Source: Dryocosmus kuriphilus (lineage: Eukaryota; Arthropoda; Insecta; Hymenoptera; Cynipidae). Taken from it: DNA of 64,000 nt. The notes under the pieces are model-generated. The model was not told where the DNA came from. It saw only the letters and a program-made list of their open reading frames with translations, and made no database searches. The DNA is taken from the NCBI GenBank assembly GCA_038277395.1, contig CM076192.1, positions 54,669,119 to 54,733,118 of the forward strand. The letters run 5' to 3'. Position 1 is the first letter of the stretch, and each line of letters opens with the position of its first letter. Shown here piece by piece: positions 40,373-52,593 of the stretch. A program made the translations under genes and the position numbers.

Positions 40373-41165
40373 GGTTGCCTACTTGATAAAATTCTCGCCT
40401 ATACCTCACAAATAAAAAAAGCGAGAGAGAATTGCGTTTAAGGCTGTGGGAACGTTGCATTGCCTTCTAGGGTGTCAAAGCGCTCTTAGTATTAAAAACA
40501 AACTAACCCTGTACCACATGGTAATAAAACCAACTATGCATTACGCGGCACCTATATGGGGTAATACCTGCAAGTTGAATATCAAAGCCCTGCAAACTGT
40601 ACAAAACAAAAACATTAGAATGATTGCGAATGCTGGTCCTAGAGACAGAAACTCTGATCTAATTAAAAAATTTAACGTTACACCTATACAAAATGACATT
40701 TTCCAACTTACAGAGAACTTTTATAACAATCAAATCGCACATCTCGACGAACAAAAAGAGGTTCCTATGTACACAAAAGAAAACGCGCCATTCAAAATTA
40801 AAACTAAAATGCCTTATCACCTAATCACTTCAGGCTAGGTTCAACATCTATCCAGCAAAAATATTTCTGCACCTGTTATTGCTATCGTTATGGTTGTTAT
40901 TTAATTTTAAGGCCTAGTATTAAGTAGTAGTAAGAGATCTTATAGGTTTTTACAGCAATTTTTTACCTTAAATGTATACATCATGACACTGGCAAAAAAA
41001 TAAACATTTTCTTAAACAAACCAACAAATAACATATAAGATTAAATTTCTCATTGAGAAATGGGAGCCTCATATAAAACACAAAAATTCTAACTGTAAGC
41101 ATGGTTGTGTTGTACATTACCACTTTAATATTGAATAAAGATTGTTTTAAAAGTAAAAGCACCAT
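40373..41165 (+). pseudogene. Element D, piece 5: reverse-transcriptase end and 3' UTR
   Basis: Coding to 40838: Gly-Cys-Leu-Leu-Asp after the Tc1 insertion, then Ser-Ala-Leu-Ser-Ile-Lys-Asn-Lys-Leu, Tyr-Ala-Ala-Pro-Ile-Trp-Gly near 40550 and a C-terminal Asn-Ala-Pro-Phe-Lys-Ile. The 3' UTR (40839-about 41165) has AATAAA at 41001 and 41136 and no long A tail. The exact junction with the following E element is not visible. Confidence 0.88.
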
Positions 41166-41179
41166 TACCAGGTTACCGC

Positions 41180-42459
41180 TAACAAAACAACGTCAATTGA
41201 GCGAAAAATAATAGCCGGAGTACTTGCAAGGCTCTATACTAGGCCCGGTGCTTTTCCTCTATTTTGTAAACGACATTCCAAAATTACCACCAGTTCAACT
41301 GTCACTTTTTGCGGATGACACAGCTGTTTACTTAGCGTCATGGCGTACAAAAAATGCGATTAATAAAATACAAAAATACCTGAACACCCTGTCTCAGTAT
41401 TTCCATAGGTGGAAGCTAAAAATTAACTCGGATAAGACGGAATTGATTGTATTTAATCACAAGCGCAAGAAAGAGGAAGTATCTGACCTCTATATGAACG
41501 AAACCAAAATTGTACCTAAGACTGAAGCAAAATACTTAGGAGTAATTTTTGACAAAAAGCTCTCGTTTACCAAGTATATGATGAGTATTAAAAGAAAGGC
41601 TTATCAAATCATACGAATTCTGAGCTGTCTAATAGGAAGACGTAGTACCTTAAACACTATAAATAAATTAACTCTGTACAAAACTATAGTGAAGCCAATT
41701 ATCTTGTATGCGTCGCCCATATGGAGCAACACTTGTAATTCAAACGTAAATAAATTAATAATTTTACAAAATAGGTGCCTTAGAATAATAACTAAAGGTA
41801 AACCCAAGGATAGGAACAAAAATGTACACGAGAAATGTAACATTAAAACTATCAAAGAACAAATGTACAATTTAACAAATAATTATTTTAAAAATCAGAT
41901 TCCAGATGATAAGAATCTACTTGAGGATTTTATACTGTACAAGGATAAAAAATCAATACCTTTCTCAAACAGATATAAATTACCTTATCAAGTATTATTA
42001 AAAAGGCCTCAATAACTCACAGACTGAGTATAGTTCATAAGTTTAGCTCGTAAGTGTATGAATATGCACGTGAGCATGTGTATATGTATATATACATGTA
42101 TATACGCTTGTCATGCAATGTAAAAGTGGTGTAACTCCATTTTTTTAAAAACCTATTTTTTGCTTACTGGTATCACATTTAGTCATATCTTTCATTATAA
42201 AAGTGAAAGAACTGCAACAATTGCGCTAAAATATCATAAAGAGCGTTACTTGTTCACTCCTTAATTTTTTCACTATTAAATTACTATTGCTTGTTCACTA
42301 TCAAAATTAGTGTTTGTTTATTTTTCTTATTTAATACAAATTATCATACCTTTCACTTGTATTAGAAAATAAGAAATAAAAAACACAGAATGAATACTTG
42401 TATTTTTTCCCCTACACATTAATTTGCAAAAAGCTCGTTATTTCAAAACTCAATTGAAA

Positions 42460-42460
<1 letters not shown>
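41180..42460 (+). mobile_element. Element E, 5'-truncated retrotransposon (reverse-transcriptase end and 3' UTR)
   Basis: A Jockey-type reverse transcriptase beginning just before the Gly-Val-Leu-Gln-Gly-Ser block (Leu where Pro is usual). The frame from 41224 to 42015 (263 codons) is open and has Phe-Ala-Asp-Asp-Thr-Ala near residue 29, Lys-Tyr-Leu-Gly-Val-Ile-Phe near 103, and a C-terminal Pro-Phe-Ser-Asn-Arg-Tyr-Lys-Leu-Pro-Tyr. Copy 2 (50508) lacks one C present at 41222 here. Without the fingers it cannot be active. 42016-42460 is its 3' UTR. Confidence 0.9.
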
Positions 42461-42462
<2 letters not shown>

Positions 42463-42494
<32 letters not shown>

Positions 42495-43270
42495 GGTCGA
42501 AGAGGGGGAATCTTCAAAAGACACCCCGTGAAGCGTAGTGTCGGATTCGCAAGGCGCGCCTACCGACTAAAACCCCTCCCCGTTGGCTACCAACCTTGAG
42601 GTTATGAACCAAAATAAGACGGGCGAAATAAGGTGGTCCAAGACAGTAGGAACTGCAAGAACACTCGCGCTTGAAGCGAAACACGTAATAAGAGAAAGGA
42701 TTAAGCGTCTGACTGAACAAGAAGGCACTGCCTTCTGAAACGGTCAGATGGTTTGCTTGCGTAATTTGCCAGCGAGTTAATGCTGGGGTTAGGGTGATTT
42801 TGTACCGAGAGACGGAGATTCGCGGCATATAATTTTGCAGCGTCGGTGATAGAAGGGAGTTTGGTTTCCGCAAGGATTTGTTTGTTGCGTATAAACCAGG
42901 GAATGTTTAGAGATGAGCGAAGAAGGCGCATATAAGTCCCCTGGAGCTTTGACAGGCTATTTGGGGTTGCAGAGCCCCATATTGGAATCGCGTATGTGCA
43001 AATGCTTCTAATTATAGCATTGAAGGCTCTGGCTTTTGTGGCCCGGGAAACAGTTTGATTGTTAAAAAACGGTTTCAGCGCTGTAAAAGCTCCACAGGCT
43101 TTGTTGCGGATAGCGGTTATTTGTTTGGACCAGGTGAGTTTCTTGTCAAAAATGACTCCGAGATATTTAGCTGAGTTACTCCATTCGATGGGGAGAGAGT
43201 TAACTAGAAGTTTGGGGGGCCTGCGGAGGCGGCGAGAGAAGAAAACGGCTTCTGATTTAGAGATAATTCC
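42463..43270 (-). mobile_element. Family A element, 5'-truncated, antisense
   Basis: Poly(A) as T at 42463-42490, the A-family 3' UTR (42491-42700), and the last 198 codons of ORF2 (42701-43297), including Lys-Tyr-Leu-Gly-Val-Ile-Phe-Asp-Lys and Tyr-Ala-Ile-Pro-Ile-Trp-Gly. The 3' UTR matches 5119-5330 of the full-length A element. The 5' part is missing. A target duplication was not identified. Confidence 0.9.
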
Positions 43271-43274
43271 CTTA

Positions 43275-43714
43275 TATATATCACACAACAAAAACACAAA
43301 TCAGACGGCACATCCACCAGCATCCATTCCATCACCATGGTGTGATGTGATGATGATCATCATCTCATTACACCATAATTCTCTTCTCAATTCTCAATCA
43401 TCACTCTTCATCACGGTGTGCCTAAAATCATTTCGCTTGCTCCATGAAATCTGCGCCTGCAGGAAGTTTGACATCCGCTTCGAAGGGTTTCTCCACCTGC
43501 TTTCTCTCTGACATCATTTTCATCTCTCCACAGTGTTCTTGAAGTCTTCTCGGTGTGCTCGAAACCATTCGTCACCGTTTATATACTCATTCACCTAAAC
43601 TGATCCGCCGGATGGTAATCTTGAAGTCATTTTGTATGCACCAGGAAGTCTGCGTCTGCAGGAAGTCTGGCATCTGCTTCGAAATGCTTCTCCGCCATCT
43701 TAATTTCTTTCTAA
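43275..43714. repeat. Imperfect repeat of GAAGTCTGC-type words (unassigned)
   Basis: Two related stretches, near 43441-43500 and 43638-43697 (about 197 bp apart), share TCTGCG(C/T)CTGCAGGAAGT followed by GCATC(C/T)GCTTCGAA and CTTCTCC. The corresponding part of the second copy (52985-53222) contains the same words in a different order. I recognise no gene. The start has CATC/GATG repeats (43340-43360). Confidence 0.6.
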
Positions 43715-44070
43715 TTCAACTTTTAAGCGTTATACAGCTTCAAATATTCCTTCACTCAAACAGCCCAAACATGTGCCCAGCATCAGTTCTCTCACAATTT
43801 GTGCGAGTAAAACTTCCATCCGTCTTAAAAGGCCACGACATTTCCGTGTTTCGCTTCATGCGCGAGTGTCTTTGCAGTTCAATTGTCTTGGACCACCATC
43901 CTCCGCTCGTCCCATTTTTTTTTGGTTCATAACCTTCAGGTTGGTAACCAATCGGGGAGGGGGTTTTAGTCGGTAGGCGCTTTCCGCAAATCCGACACAA
44001 CCCATCTTCTTTGGGTGTCTTTCAGAAGATTTCTCCCTCCTCGATCAATTCAAAAAAAAAATAATAAATA
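43715..44070 (+). mobile_element. Diverged family A fragment, sense (ORF2 end and 3' UTR)
   Basis: A broken ORF2 C-terminus (Pro-Ser-Ile-Ser-Ser-Leu pattern) is followed by the A 3' UTR in sense: TTTTAGTCGGTAGGCGC and GGGTGTCTTTCAGAAGATT match the antisense UTRs at 5119-5240 and 42495-42560. It ends in an A-rich tail (44050-44085). It lies tail-to-tail with the antisense A fragment at 42463. Confidence 0.8.
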
Positions 44071-44084
44071 AAAAAAAACAAAAA

Positions 44085-44300
44085 AAACATTGTTATCGAC
44101 AGAGACGATAGATTGATAGATCATTCATGACATTGAGATTACACATTTAAATCACAATTGCCATTGATTCTCGTTCTGTGGATCAAATTGATCATCGTTT
44201 CTTGTGTACGAATTGATCATCCATTGGATTATTGATTCCGACATATAAGATTCGGATATTGCAGCTCGTGCAGTGTAGCACTGTGTGTGTTTAAATGCGT
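44085..44300 (+). mobile_element. Family C 5' UTR fragment
   Basis: Matches 53605-53815, which leads into the C copy at 53861. Here homology stops at about 44300 within GTGTGTGT and no ORF1 follows. The break marks the right edge of the direct duplication. Confidence 0.7.
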
Positions 44301-44869
44301 GGAGTTTTGAGGCAATTTTTAGCAAAAATGATGTTATTTTTTAAACGATTCACAACATTGAATTTTGTGAGATACGGTACCTCGACGTGCATGCGTTTCT
44401 AGAAGTCTACCGATAGCACCATAACAACTCTTTACATTTTATTTTTTTCTTTCTTTTAAAATACGAAGTCTCCGGACAGCCTCGGGCTCAACTCGTTTTT
44501 GCGAAACATTGTAGTCCAAATGTTTGAGCGAGATTTTTCTCGAAAAATAGTTTGCGCACATAGACGAGTACTAATGTAGCACAATCTTCAGCCACAACTT
44601 TTCTTTTTTGATCCCTTGTGACAGGTGCGAATGTGCAACTTCCTGCTAAATCGAATATTATACTCCTCAATGATGAAAACATATCGCTTAGTAAAAGCGA
44701 ACTACTAAAAATTCTGTGAAAATTAGGATCACAGATATAGATTCTAAAAAATAGTTCCATTAGAAACCACTTCTGATCAATATTAAAAGCATTTTTCTTA
44801 ACCGAGTTTTTACAGTTTTATGTTATTTTGAAAGTAGCGTATGATTAAGTGAATTCCTTTCTTAAATAA
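44300..44869. other. Unassigned sequence between the two duplicated blocks
   Basis: No family resemblance. A 90-codon open stretch on the minus strand (44488-44760) has ordinary amino-acid content but no domain I recognise. I leave it unassigned. Confidence 0.4.
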
Positions 44870-45096
44870 ATCAATTTTTAGCACAAAAGTTACAGAAAAA
44901 TACTCCCTTTAATAAAAGAAAAAAGTCCCCATAAAAAACCCAAAAAAACCCCGGGTTAAAAGAAATCTACTTAAAAATTTGAAAAAAAGCTTTCATTTAA
45001 CTTAAAAAGCCTCTTCAGAACACTATTAATGTAAAAAGCATTTACGCATTATTTTATGAAAAGGGGGTTTTTTTTGTGTAAAAATTTTCCCCAAAA
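44870..45096 (+). mobile_element. Element D, piece 2 in the second copy (low-quality sequence)
   Basis: Follows the order of 34895-35096 with many indels and lost triplets, e.g. TTTTTAGCACAAAAGTTACAG against TTTTAGCACAAAAGATTAAC. This is the left edge of the direct duplication. Confidence 0.6.
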
Positions 45097-45830
45097 GTTA
45101 ATGTTAACAGTGTTTGTGTACGTGCCCCATTAAATTTTTCCCCTCACGGTTATAGTGCTCCGGTTTATCAGTGTTTTTGGATTATCGTGCCTAGGGATTT
45201 TTGGGTTGTTTTATGTTTTTTACAAAAAAATTTTTTTAATTTGTATTGTTTTTTTTTTCCTTTTTGTATTTTTTCTGCCGGGGTTTGATCTCCCCTCAAA
45301 GGGATTCTCCCCCTCATGCCCCCCACCCAATCCCCACCCGCTGCCTTCCTTCGGGGGTTTTTTCTCGGGCTCCTCGAAAATCCTGAAATTCAAGGGATTT
45401 TTCAACAACCCCCTCACCGACCAAACCCACTCCCACATCTGTTGCTACCTGATGATGACCTCTGGAACTCTCTCTCGACTCCCCTCTCTCGAGGTCGAAA
45501 AAAAACGAGGGTTTAAATCCGTCAATCCTAGACGAAAAAAAACGCAGGCGTACTGCAACCCCCCCTTCCCCTTACCGACGACTTCCGCGAGGAAGGTTCT
45601 CTAGCTTTTTAGCTCTTCCGCGTGACAAAACCCCTCGCAAGGAACAAGCCCCCCTCCTTTTCGTACCCTAAAAAAAGATCTGTGGCCAAAAATCCACCAA
45701 CCCCTTTTTAAAGGAGCATTTGTTCGCTCGGCAAAAAACATTTCTGACCCATTCTTTTGTATCCCAAAAACCGGGCCCCCCCGGGCCCCAACGGAAAAAC
45801 TGCTTAACGGCATTCCCAAAATTGGGGACA
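45097..45830 (+). mobile_element. A' element, second copy (low-quality sequence)
   Basis: Parallels 35140-35980: remnants of the 18-bp repeats at 45140-45200, then ORF1 words such as CCCACATCTGTTGCTA, TCCGTCAATCCTAGACG and GATCTGTGGCC. Nearly every second word carries a missing or extra base, often in homopolymers. ORF1 is unreadable. The pattern looks like consensus error. Confidence 0.75.
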
Positions 45831-46690
45831 GGTAGGCTTTCGGGGAAAGGGGGGGGGTCTTTAAAACCTTTTTCGGGGAACTTTTTTTTTCTTTTTTTAA
45901 TTTTCCTTTTTTTTTTTTTTTTTTCTTTTCCGTATTCTTTCTTCATTTCTCCGATTTTTTTGGGAACCGCGTTGCGCGTTTTTTTCTCCCACAATTATGT
46001 TTTTTTTAGTTAAAAAATACCAACAAAAAAAAACAATCGCGAAAAAGAAATACCTTGCAACCCCAATTTGATTGATATTTACTGAAATTTTATGGCGGCC
46101 CTAAACGCATTTGCGTCCACCACATTTTCCACCCCATCGAAGGCCCTAACCAACTGACTACCATCAACAAATTTAATTAATAATTTACAAAATACACACA
46201 TACGATATTATGTCATACCTTGTAATTATATGTTGAAAAAAAATGTTTTTAAATGGTTTTATTGGAATATCTTAAATCATATTCGAAATTATAATTCTTG
46301 GTCCCGTTTTGTTTTTGAATTTTTTATTTGGCTTTATTATCAAAATGTGTGGTTGAATTTATTTATGAACGCCTAATTCCGTGCTCAAAAAATAATTACT
46401 CGATATTGATTGCTTATTATATAGTTTATCCTTCTTTTTTTACTATGTTATTATATTATAATAGTATTATCAAATTCTATCATTCTATTTTATACAGTGA
46501 TCTTCTTTTAATACTTGAAAAACGAATTTCACAAAAAAAAAAAATAAAAAAAAAAAAAAAAAAAAAAAAAAAACAAAAAAAAAAATAAAAAAAAGAAAAA
46601 TAAAAAAAAAAAAAAAAAAATAAAAAAAAAAAAAAAAAAAAAAAACAAAAAAAAAAAAAAAGATAAACTCATATAAATAAAATTATTTAG
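45830..46690. other. Low-complexity and unassigned sequence, including about 130 bp of near-pure A
   Basis: T-rich runs at 45886-45970 are followed by AT-rich sequence, then 46533-46661, which is A with only occasional T, C or G. By position this should parallel the A' tail, but the lengths do not fit. Such runs are typical of failed consensus. Confidence 0.6.
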
Positions 46691-47635
46691 AAAATAATAA
46701 AAGGTGGTTGTTTTTATATTCCTATTGGCAGTTGGATTTTTAATTTTGATTAAAGAGTTTTTTAGGGGGTTTGTAGGTTTTTCGTGAGTTTATATGGTGT
46801 TTTTTGATAAAATATATTAATAATAAAAAAAAAAAAAATTTAAAAAAAAAAAAATTTTCAAAAAAATTTTTTATTTATAAATTTTTTAAAAAAGCATTTA
46901 TATTAATTAGGTAGGGACAAATTTTTTTTTGATAATTCATTTATTTGTATAAACTTTTTCTTTATCAATTTTTTAAAAAATTTTAAAAAATTCAGTCTTA
47001 TTAGGTTAATTTTAATTTTTTTTGGTAATTTTTAAATTTAAATTAAAAATTGCCGTGGTTTACCCCTTAATTTTTTTTCCATAAATAACCCGTAATGGTT
47101 TAATTTTAAATTCATTTTTAAAATTAAATTAAAACCCCAATTTTTATTTTTCAGGCTAATGTTCAAAAAAATAATTTTTAGCTGGTAATTTTGAAACCCT
47201 TTCCAGACTAAAAAAGCTTTTTAAATTCAAAAAATATTCTTATTTACAATTTGAAATTTTTTGCGTTTTTGTATGGGCTTTTGGGACTTTTGGGTTTTTC
47301 GCCCCCAAAATTGCCCCTGTTTTTTTTTTGGTTGAAATTTTAAGCGTTTTTTTTCAAAATTTTTGCAGTGGGAAGGTTTTCCCCTTTTTTTTGTAAAATT
47401 TTATTTGGGTTTTTAAACGAAATTTTAATTTCCATTTTGTAAAAGTGAAATTTTTCATTTTTTGGGGAAAATTAACTGTTTTGTTTTTGGGAAGGGGGGG
47501 TTTTTTAAAAGTACTTTTTTTAAAAACCTGGGGGGTTTTTTTCAAATTTGCTTTATGTTTTTTAAAATTTTTTTTTTTGGTTAAAAAAAAGGGTTTTTTC
47601 AAATATTTTATTTTTTAAAATCAAATTTTACAATT

Positions 47636-47655
<20 letters not shown>
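46690..47655 (-). mobile_element. Family B antisense element, second copy (low-quality sequence)
   Basis: Words in the order of 37480-38330 can be followed, e.g. TTCAGTCTTATTAGG at 46991 (37484 in copy 1), CCAGAC near 47202 (37752) and the T run at 47632-47654 (38290). The sequence has lost most C and G compared with copy 1. No frame is readable. Confidence 0.6.
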
Positions 47656-47666
<11 letters not shown>

Positions 47667-48313
47667 TTCAATTTACTTTTAAATTTTTTTAAACAAAACC
47701 CGGTTCCCCCTTTTCTTTTCCCAAAGGGAGTAAAAAAAAAGAAATTACAACAAATCCTAAAGGAAAATTAAAAAAATTACCCCAAACTTTTTGTTTCAAA
47801 TTTTAAAAAAAAACATTTTTTTTAAGAAAATTCCTTTCGAAATTTAAAAAAAAAATCACGTTTAAAATTTTAAAATCTTAAAAAAATTTTTAAAAGGGGG
47901 ATAAATATTTAATAAAAATTTCCCTTTTTTGTTCAAAAATACCCCAAAAGCTAAAAAAACAAAAATTTGTTTTTCAATTCCAATTTCAACCGAATTTTGG
48001 CGGGGGTCCCCAAAGGATATTTTGGGCCCGGTGTTTTTATCCATTTTGGCAGTTTTAAATTTTTGAAAACAAAGGGAAAACCCCTAAAAATCCCGGAGGC
48101 TTTCTGACTACAGCGTTATGTTTCCTCCTGGGGGAAAAAAGCCCTGGCCGTTCCCAATTTGCAGATTACGATAATATATTGTTCAATATTTCCATAGGTG
48201 GAAATAAAGTGATGTCGGGGGAAAAACAGAGTTTATTATTTTCCAAAAAAATAAAAAAGGAAAATATCCAATATAATACTCGATCAATTTTAAAACCCTG
48301 TGTAGAATATTTA
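47656..48313 (+). mobile_element. Element D, piece 4 in the second copy (low-quality sequence)
   Basis: Parallels 38315-39102. The clearest parts are GGTCCCCAAAGGATATTTTGG (the Gly-Val-Pro-Gln-Gly block) at 48005 and GTGTAGAATATTTACAGTC at 48300. Frames are destroyed by indels. Confidence 0.75.
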
Positions 48314-49640
48314 CAGTCTTTTCCTTTTGATAAATAATGAGTGTATAATATATAAATGATGTTCAGAAGTTCTCTTCAGGTGTCGTGGGCGGGTAGGTAG
48401 AATAATAGTGGTAGATGATATAGGAGTTTAGATCCCTTTTTATAATGGGTTAAGATATTGCACTACTTACGAGTGTTTTTATACGCTAAACGGTTCTGCG
48501 AAGCCTGTTTGTTTTATTAATGTCAGCAATGCACACGGACCAAAACCTTTTTATACTTCAGCTGCTGCTTAAGTGCTTAAAAAGTGTAAGTGCTTCGTGC
48601 AAAAAGTGGGTGGAGCGGTATAAATTGACACAAAAGCTGTTTGACGATCTTCCAGAAAAAAGGAGAATACGCGAGGCAACTGTCCCAGCAAGAGGATAAA
48701 GGGGATCATCGCAACTATTCAAGCGCAAAACCCCACCACTCTAAACGGCTGCGCGATGCCAAGGCTAAAGCTAGCGGAGAAGGCTATTAGACTTTAGTAT
48801 AACACCATAAGACGCAGAATAGCTGAGTCAAACATGCAGTACCGTAGCACACGAGGCAGAAACCCCTGCTCTCAGAATGCACATGCAAAAAACGCTGTCA
48901 TGGGCTAACTGGAAAATAATGATCGCGAATTGGTCAAATGTGATTTTTTTTTTCCCGACGAAGCATCCTTTTTGGGCATGGTACTTCCAATATAAAACGT
49001 GCCTGGTCAGGCAAAGGTGAAGCGGTTCCTCCAGCGAACTGTTAAATAACACCCAGTGACCAGATCCATGTTTGGGGTTGCTTCTCACAGCGCGGTTTTG
49101 GCTGTTTAGAGCTGTTCACTGAGAACCTGAACGCGGAAAGAAAAAATAATGTCAAAATCTACAAGCATGGTCTTCTGAGGTCTGCAGAAAAAGATGTTTG
49201 GAGCCAATAATGAGGTTTGGATCCTTCAAGAGGACAACGATCCCAAACATTGCAGTCGCTCTGCAAGAACTGGAAAGCTGAAAATGGCGTCGTCATCTTG
49301 GCCTGGCCTTCACAATCTCCTGATGCAATCCGATTGAAAATGTGTGGAGTGTACGTTAAGAGAAAAATTGCAGGAAGGCGTGTATTCATTCTCAAGCAGC
49401 TCTCTTCTCCACGAATTAGAGAGGTTTGGCGCTCTCTGTCTTTAGAATATGCAGAAAAATTATTCGAGAGCATGCCCAGAAGATGCCAGGCCATTATCGA
49501 GAATAATGGCGATTGGGAACCATTTATTAAGAAAGGTACACCCTAATTTTTAAAGCGTTTTTTTCATGCCAAAAAAGAAAAATAAAGTTTTCATTAAAAC
49601 TTTTCGAGAAAACGCGTATTCTTTCTTGTAAAACAGACTG
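48314..49640 (+). mobile_element. Tc1-type transposon, second copy, disrupted
   Basis: Same TA position in D as the intact copy (48312-48313 and 49641-49642). The right TIR is nearly intact (49592-49640); the left TIR and the first 150 bases are replaced by unrelated AT-rich sequence (48325-48480). The rest shows insertions of one to six bases every 20-40 bases until about 49530, after which the sequence is clean. Confidence 0.9.
48485..49530 (+). pseudogene. Tc1 transposase, second copy, many frameshifts
   Basis: Follows the intact gene at 39235-40260 in order. Readable parts include the Trp-Pro-Ser-Gln-Ser-Pro-Asp block near 49303 (open 49217-49546), but the first catalytic Asp region (48950) has an inserted T run and the start is lost. 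Substitutions are few and indels many, unlike normal transposon decay, so I suspect sequence quality. Confidence 0.9.
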
Positions 49641-49642
49641 TA

Positions 49643-50460
49643 GGTTGCCTACTTGATAAAATTCTCGCCTATACCTCACAAATAAAAAAAGCGAGAGATA
49701 ATTGCGCTTTAAGGCTGTTGGGAAACGTTGCATTGCCTTCTAGGGTGTCAAAGCGCTCTTAGTATTAAAAACAAACTAACACCTGTACCATATGGTAAAT
49801 AAAACCAACTATGCATTACGCGGCAAAGAACCTATATGGGTAATACCTGCAAGTTGAATATCAAAGCCCTGCAAACTGTACAAAACAAAAACATTAGAAT
49901 GATTGCGAATGCTGGTCCTAGAGACAGAAACTCTGATCTAATTAAAAAATTTAACGTTACACCTATACAAAATGACATTTTTCCAACTTACAGAGAACTT
50001 TATAACAATCAAATCGCACATCTCGACGAACAAAAAGAGGTTCCTATGTACACAAAAGAAAACGCGCCATTCAAAATTAAAACTAAAATGCCTTATCACC
50101 TAATCACTTCAGGCTAGGTTCAACATCTATCCAGCAAAAATATTTTCTGCAACCTGTTATTGCTATCGTTATGGTTGTTATTTAATTTTAAGGCCTAGTA
50201 TTAAGTAGTAGTAAGAGATCTTATAGTTTTTACAGCAATTTTTTACCTTAAATGTATACATCATGACACTGGCAAAAAAATAAACATTTTCTTAAACAAA
50301 CCAACAAATAACATATAAGATTAAATTTCTCATTGAGAAATGGGAGCCTTATATAAAACACAAAAAATTCTAACTGTAAGCATGGTTGTGTTGTTACATT
50401 ACCACTTTAATATTGAATAAAGATTGTTTTTTCAAAAGTAAAAGCACCATTACCAGGTTA
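49643..50460 (+). pseudogene. Element D, piece 5, second copy
   Basis: Near-identical to 40373-41165. The C-terminal reverse-transcriptase part is open at 49836-50117, with a few indels upstream (49730-49830), followed by the same 3' UTR. Confidence 0.88.
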
Positions 50461-50464
50461 CCGC

Positions 50465-51745
50465 TAACAAAACAACGTCAACTGAGCGAAAAATAATAGC
50501 CGGAGTATTGCAAGGCTCTATACTAGGCCCGGTGCTTTTCCTCTATTTTGTAAACGACATTCCAAAATTACCACCAGTTCAACTGTCACTTTTTGCGGAT
50601 GACACAGCTGTTTACTTAGCGTCATGGCGTACAAAAAATGCGATTAATAAAATACAAAAGTACCTGAACACCCTGTCTCAGTATTTCCATAGGTGGAAGC
50701 TAAAAATTAACTCGGATAAGACGGAATTGATTGTATTTAATCACAAGCGCAAGAAAGAGGAAGTATCTGACCTCTATATGAACGAAACCAAAATTGTACC
50801 TAAGACTGAAGCGAAATACTTAGGAGTAATTTTAGACAAAAAGCTCTCGTTTACCAAGTATATGATGAGTATTAAAAGAAAGGCTTATCAAATCATACGA
50901 ATTCTGAGCTGTCTAATAGGAAGACGTAGTACCTTAAACACTATAAATAAATTAACTCTGTACAAAACTATAGTGAAGCCAATTATCTTGTATGCGTCGC
51001 CCATATGGAGCAACACTTGTAATTCGAACATAAATAAATTAATAATTTTACAAAATAGGTGCCTTAGAATAATAACTAAAGCTAAACCCAAGGATAGGAA
51101 CAAAAATGTACACGAGAAATGTAACATTAAAACTATCAAAGAACAAATGTACAATTTAACAAATAATTATTTTTTAAAAATCAGATTCCAGATGATAAGA
51201 ATCTGCTTGAGGATTTTATACTGTACAAAGATAAAAAATCAATACCTTTCTCAAACAGATATAAATTACCTTATCAAGTATTATTAAAAAGGCCTCAATA
51301 ACTCACAGACTGAGTATAGTTCATAAGTTTAGCTCGTAAGTGTATGAATATGCACGTGAGCATGTGTATATGTGTATAATATACATGTATATACGCTTGT
51401 CATGCAATGTAAAAGTGGTGTAACTCCATTTTTTTAAAAACCTACTTTTTGCTTACTGGTATCACATTTAGTCATATCTTTCATTATAAAAGTGAAAGAA
51501 CTGCAACAATTGCGCTAAAATATCATAAAGAGCGTTACTTGTTCACTCCTTAATTTTTTCATTATTAAATTACTATTGCTTGTTCACTATTAAAATTAGT
51601 GTTTGTTTATTTTTCTTATTTAATACAAATTATCATACCTTTCACTTGTATTAAAAAATAAGAAATAAAAAACACAGAATGAATACTTGTATTTTTTCCC
51701 TACACATTAATTTGCAAAAAGCTCGTTATTTCAAAACTCAATTGA
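50465..51745 (+). mobile_element. Element E, second copy
   Basis: Near-identical to 41180-42460. The Gly-Val-Leu-Gln-Gly-Ser block is in frame here (50502). The reading frame (from 50508) includes Phe-Ala-Asp-Asp near 50595 and is shifted at a T run at 51170, giving an altered C-terminus ending at 51287. Confidence 0.9.
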
Positions 51746-51748
51746 AAG

Positions 51749-52555
51749 GATTTTTTTTTTTTTTTTTTTTTTAACAGGTCGAGGAGGGGGAATCTTCAAA
51801 AGACACCCCAGTGAAGGGTAGTGTCGGATTCGCAAGGCGCGCCTACCGACTAAAACCCCTCCCCGTTGGCTACCAACCTTGAGGTTATGAACCAAAATAA
51901 GACGGGCGAAATAAGGTGGTCCAAGACAGTAGGAACTGCAAGGACACTCGCGCTTGAAGCGAAACACGTAATAGGAGAAAGGATTAAGAGTCTGACTGAA
52001 CAAGAAGGCACGGCCTTCTGAAACGGTCAGATGGTTTGCTTGCGTAATTTGCCAGTGAGTTAATGCTGGGGTTAGGGTGATTTTGTACCGAGAGACGGAG
52101 ATTCGCGGCATATAATTTTGCAGCGTCGGTGATAGAAGGGAGTTTGGTTTCCGCAAGGATTTGTTTGTTGCGGATAAACCAGGGAATGTTTAGAGATGAG
52201 CGAAGAAGGCGCATATAAGTCCCCTGGAGCTTTTTGACAGGCTATTTGGGGTTGCAGAGCCCCATATTGGAATCGCGTATGTGCAAATGCTTCTAATTAT
52301 AGCATTGAAGGCTCTGGTTTTTGTGGCCCGGGAAACAGTTTGATTGTTAAAGAACGGTTTCAGCGCTGTAAAAGCTCCACAGGCTTTGTTGCGGATAGCG
52401 GTTATTTGTTTGGACCAGGTGAGTTTCTTGTCAAAAATGACTCCGAGATATTTAGCTGAGTTACTCCATTCGATGGGGAGAGAGTTAACTAGAAGTTTGG
52501 GAGATCTGCGGAGGCGGCGAGAGAAAAAAAACGGCTTCTGATTTAGAGATAATTC

Positions 52556-52558
<3 letters not shown>
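51749..52558 (-). mobile_element. Family A antisense fragment, second copy
   Basis: Parallels 42463-43270: T run 51751-51772, the A 3' UTR, and the ORF2 end split by a frameshift near 52225 (open 51984-52214 and 52190-52627). Confidence 0.9.

Positions 52559-52593
<35 letters not shown>

Noticed and set aside
46533..46661. Poly(A) tail of an inserted retroelement
   Set aside because: About 130 bases with scattered other bases, no target duplication, inside a stretch of poor consensus; more likely a sequence-quality problem.
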